From: Algoriphagus sp. CAU 1675
GTDB taxonomy: Bacteria > Bacteroidota > Bacteroidia > Cytophagales > Cyclobacteriaceae
Reading direction: 5' to 3'
DNA length: 64,000 nt
Assembly (NCBI RefSeq): GCF_029222925.1
Contig: NZ_JARHUI010000004.1
Span: 186,001-250,000 of the forward strand
Part shown: positions 61,294 through 64,000 of the stretch, piece after piece
Numbering within the stretch: position 1 is the first letter of the stretch
Layout of the letters: every line of letters begins with the position of its first letter
The notes under the pieces: model-generated
Seen by the model: the letters and a program-made list of their open reading frames with translations, nothing else
What the model was told of the DNA's origin: nothing
Databases searched by the model: none
Made by a program: the position numbers and the translations under genes

Positions 61294-64000
61294 GAGGGCA
61301 ATAAAATTAACTTTACGCGAAATTTCACTCAAATCAATCAAAGCGCAAGCAGTAGTGCAGGGAATCAAGCTCTTTTTCATTTGTTTTTTTCTGATCCTGA
61401 ATTTGCCATTGGTGGCAACTGCCCAGCGGCCTGTCAGACCGGTTGAAAGACCTTTGTCTGCTCCCGACACGCTTGAAGTTCCGCCTGCATTTTCAAGGAT
61501 TGACACCCTGCAGATTCCTGCTGATACACTTTCGGTGACAGATTCGACAAAAATTGTGCCTGCAAATGGAATCCAGACCGAAATTACCTATTTCGCTGAA
61601 GATAGTATTGTCACGGATTTTGAAACCAACAAGGTATATCTCTATAACAAGGCATGGTTTGAATATGGAGAGATGAGATTGGATGCGGATATCATCGTGA
61701 TTGATTGGGAGAATTCCGAATTATATGCTACCGGAGTCACTGATAGCCTTGGAGCCATAAGCGGAAATCCATTTTTTAAAGATGGAGCTGCGGTGTATGA
61801 AATCCGAAAGGAAATGCGCTACAATTTCAAGACCCAAAAGGCAATCATCAAAGATGTAGTAACCGAACAGCAAGATGGGATCCTGAGAGGAGAAACGATC
61901 AAGAAAACTGATGATGGAAGTATTTATTTGGATCATGGGTATTATACCACTTGTAAACTAACTAAACCACACTGGCATATTTCCTCCAATAAACTGAAGT
62001 CAATTGAAGGAAAACAAGTTGTATCCGGTCCTTTCAACCTGTATTTCAACGGCATCCCGACCCCGCTTGGACTTCCTTTTGGTTTAATTCCAAATACTCC
62101 TGAAGAAAAAGCCTCGGGGATTGTTTTTCCAACCTATGGACAGGAGAAGATTCGGGGACTATTCCTCAAGGACTTTGGATACTATTTTGCTTTCAATGAT
62201 TTTATCCATGCGAGGGTAACTGGCGACATTTATTCCAAAGGTGGTTGGGGAATCAAATCCCAATCTGTATATAAAAAGCGGTACAGATTCGGAGGAGGAT
62301 TCAATTTGGATTTCCAAAAATTCAAATCTCCTGAAACAGAACTCACGCCTTTAGACTACAATACGTTCCGAATCACTTGGAATCATACACCGGAAAGCAG
62401 GGGAACAAGCAGATTCTCTGCCTCTGTCAATGCCGGTAGTACCAGCTATTTCAACAATGTGGTCAACCAGTTCAATTTTCAGAATAACGTCACCTCGGAT
62501 CTTCAGTCCAATATCAATTTTACAAAGACCTTTTCGGGAACTCCATTTTCTATGTCCTCCAGTATGCAGCACTCACAATCCGTGACTTCTGGAGAAGTAA
62601 GATTAAGACTCCCTACCCTGAACGTGAGCATGAACCGGCAAAGTCCATTCCGCAATGTGAAGTTCGAACCTTTAAAAACGCTGAATATTGCCTGGACTTT
62701 TGATTTCCAAAATTCAATTACCAACAAGCCACGTCCACTGGTACCCATCGATCCCGAATTGGGATCAACAACCAGCACAAACCTGATTCCATTTACCCCA
62801 AACAATTTCAATCTCCTTCTGAAAAACGCCAATAACGGAGCTCAGCACAGAATCCCCATCAGCTCGAACTTTACCCTGTTCAAGTATTTCACAGGAACTG
62901 CTTCTATGAACATCAATGAACTTTGGTACCTGCAGCGCATCAATTACTTCTACAATCCTGTATCTGAACGGGTGGATCAAATTGTTGAAAATGGGTTCAA
63001 CAGGGTCACCTATTATTCCAGTTCTTTCGGTCTAAGCACCAACGTTTATGGCTTTTTCAATTTCAAAAAGGGGAAAATCCAAACGATACGACAGCACATT
63101 CAACCCACTTTTGGATTTAGCTATACTCCGGATTTCACCGATCCTTCATTTGGGTATTACCAAAACGTACAGACCAATGCAGAAGGCGATACTAGATTAT
63201 ACAGTCGACACCAGGGATTTATTTACGGAGGAGCCCCCCAAGGAGAATCCAGAGCTTTAAACATAGGACTGAGAAGCGTAATTGAGGCAAAAATCAAAAC
63301 AGGAGAGGACTCGTTATCTGAGGAAAGCACCAAAAAAATCCCTCTAATCGAAAATTTGGATTTGAACACCTCCTACAATTTTGCAGCGGACTCCTTTCAG
63401 CTGTCCCCCATCAGTGTGAGAGCGAGGACCAGTTTCTTTGACAGAAAACTCTCTGTGAACCTAAGTACAACTTTGGACCCCTATGCTACCGGAACATTTG
63501 CAGGTTCGAACGGGAGGGAAATAACTAGAAGGATCAATGAATTTGCCTGGAATAAAGGGCAAGGCCTGGGAACCATAAGAAATGCATCCCTGAACCTAAA
63601 TGCATCCCTGAATCCAAGTAATGCCCAAAACCCGGGTGAGGTCAGAGACGAACTAACTAATGAATTTCTAAGACAGGGCGGGATGATGAATGAATTTGTG
63701 GAAAGTCAGATCAATCAAATCGTCAGTGACCCCAGTCAATATATTGACTGGAATATTCCTTGGAATCTAACTTTTGGTTACAACCTTTCCTACAACAAAC
63801 AAACCAGCGGCACCACCAACATCACTCAGGCGATGAATATGTCCGGAGATCTTTCCATTTCAGAAAAATGGAAAATCAACTTCAATTCCGGGATCGATTT
63901 ACAAACGAAAAAAATCACACAAACCATGATCGGAATTGCCAGGGATCTTCATTGCTGGCAGATGAATGTATCCTGGATGCCCTTTGGACGATTTACTTCC
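61292..64000 (+). CDS. lptD: LPS-assembly protein LptD (partial, right edge)
   Basis: At least 903 codons, cut off by the window end. The signal peptide LFFICFFLILNLPLVATAQ is preceded by an unusually long N-region. The N-terminal OstA/LptA-like beta-jellyroll begins near 95 (FETNKVYLYNKAWFEYGEMRLDADIIVID), then a long series of barrel strands. LptD with LptE inserts LPS into the outer membrane. The ATG at 61292 overlaps the amidase ATG; a GTG at 61355 would give a more standard signal peptide. It makes, with lpxK, the second LPS gene in the window. Confidence 0.88.
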   Translation, partial: MRAIKLTLREISLKSIKAQAVVQGIKLFFICFFLILNLPLVATAQRPVRPVERPLSAPDTLEVPPAFSRIDTLQIPADTLSVTDSTKIVPANGIQTEITYFAEDSIVTDFETNKVYLYNKAWFEYGEMRLDADIIVIDWENSELYATGVTDSLGAISGNPFFKDGAAVYEIRKEMRYNFKTQKAIIKDVVTEQQDGILRGETIKKTDDGSIYLDHGYYTTCKLTKPHWHISSNKLKSIEGKQVVSGPFNLYFNGIPTPLGLPFGLIPNTPEEKASGIVFPTYGQEKIRGLFLKDFGYYFAFNDFIHARVTGDIYSKGGWGIKSQSVYKKRYRFGGGFNLDFQKFKSPETELTPLDYNTFRITWNHTPESRGTSRFSASVNAGSTSYFNNVVNQFNFQNNVTSDLQSNINFTKTFSGTPFSMSSSMQHSQSVTSGEVRLRLPTLNVSMNRQSPFRNVKFEPLKTLNIAWTFDFQNSITNKPRPLVPIDPELGSTTSTNLIPFTPNNFNLLLKNANNGAQHRIPISSNFTLFKYFTGTASMNINELWYLQRINYFYNPVSERVDQIVENGFNRVTYYSSSFGLSTNVYGFFNFKKGKIQTIRQHIQPTFGFSYTPDFTDPSFGYYQNVQTNAEGDTRLYSRHQGFIYGGAPQGESRALNIGLRSVIEAKIKTGEDSLSEESTKKIPLIENLDLNTSYNFAADSFQLSPISVRARTSFFDRKLSVNLSTTLDPYATGTFAGSNGREITRRINEFAWNKGQGLGTIRNASLNLNASLNPSNAQNPGEVRDELTNEFLRQGGMMNEFVESQINQIVSDPSQYIDWNIPWNLTFGYNLSYNKQTSGTTNITQAMNMSGDLSISEKWKINFNSGIDLQTKKITQTMIGIARDLHCWQMNVSWMPFGRFTS

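Noticed and set aside
61294..61506. Upstream extension of the amidase gene giving 337 residues
   Set aside because: The extra residues are antisense to the lptD signal peptide and have no amidase or signal features; the hydrophobic export segment follows directly after the ATG at 61293.

Overview
The window reads as a single chromosomal segment of a Bacteroidota bacterium, most likely order Cytophagales (Cyclobacteriaceae/Algoriphagus-like; inferred from gene content, not computed). Pointers are a menaquinone operon, a Porin_10-type porin, LptD, IscA-type carriers, DUF1080 and MlrC proteins, very few Shine-Dalgarno sequences, and several Bacteroidota-type -7 elements (TAnnTTTG). It is densely coded: 61 genes were called (two run off the window edges), the largest gene-free gap is about 200 bp, and I saw no rRNA, tRNA, insertion sequence, integrase or CRISPR array.

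Layout. 1-10249 is almost all minus strand: a radical SAM protein, a flavin monooxygenase-like protein, a secreted esterase, a GMC oxidoreductase, an ABC permease, then the tightly packed lpxK-porin-miaE unit. 10292-12674 is plus strand (Nif3-like and C4-zinc-ribbon pair, small secreted protein). 13352-16667 is a menaquinone operon (menI-menF-menD) with overlapping genes. 16739-23544 is a histidine-utilisation locus: hutH-hutI-hutU-hutG, divergent from a LysR regulator, with a striking cluster of palindromes and half-sites between them; it would convert histidine through urocanate, imidazolonepropionate and formiminoglutamate to glutamate and formamide.

23567-33434 is more accessory: a large FAD/Fe-S dehydrogenase, a DUF218 protein, an archaeal-type AAA ATPase preceded by three exact-period 14-bp repeats, and a 1286-residue superfamily 1 helicase whose start abuts the stop of an SDR gene. 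33581-39721 is housekeeping: rlmD, thiL, methylmalonyl-CoA epimerase, an A-type Fe-S carrier, gcvT, comB, and a YdcH-like protein. 39781-46893 holds exported and metabolic enzymes (DUF1080, Tat-exported PIG-L deacetylase, SDR, MazG; MlrC-type lipoprotein, alcohol dehydrogenase, DUF1801; Tat-exported class V aminotransferase).

47080-51365 is one minus-strand run: two membrane-associated small proteins, a thioredoxin-like protein, a NAD(P)-binding protein, dtd, and a twin-NBD ABC ATPase with one degenerate site. 51477-52958 has a divergent A-type carrier lacking the C-terminal CGC motif and two envelope proteins. 53023-56601 is an overlapping run WD40-DivIVA-folB-ChaN-DUF4268. 56638-61293 carries a phosphopantetheinyl transferase, a redoxin, a SirB1-like protein, an acyl-CoA carboxylase beta subunit (pairing functionally with the epimerase in propionate metabolism) and an amidase; lptD then runs off the right edge, its ATG overlapping the amidase ATG.

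I did not find a clear-cut new system. The strongest leads are the hut operator array, the 14-bp repeat array ahead of the AAA ATPase, the helicase with a degenerate nuclease-like tail, and the asymmetric ABC ATPase.
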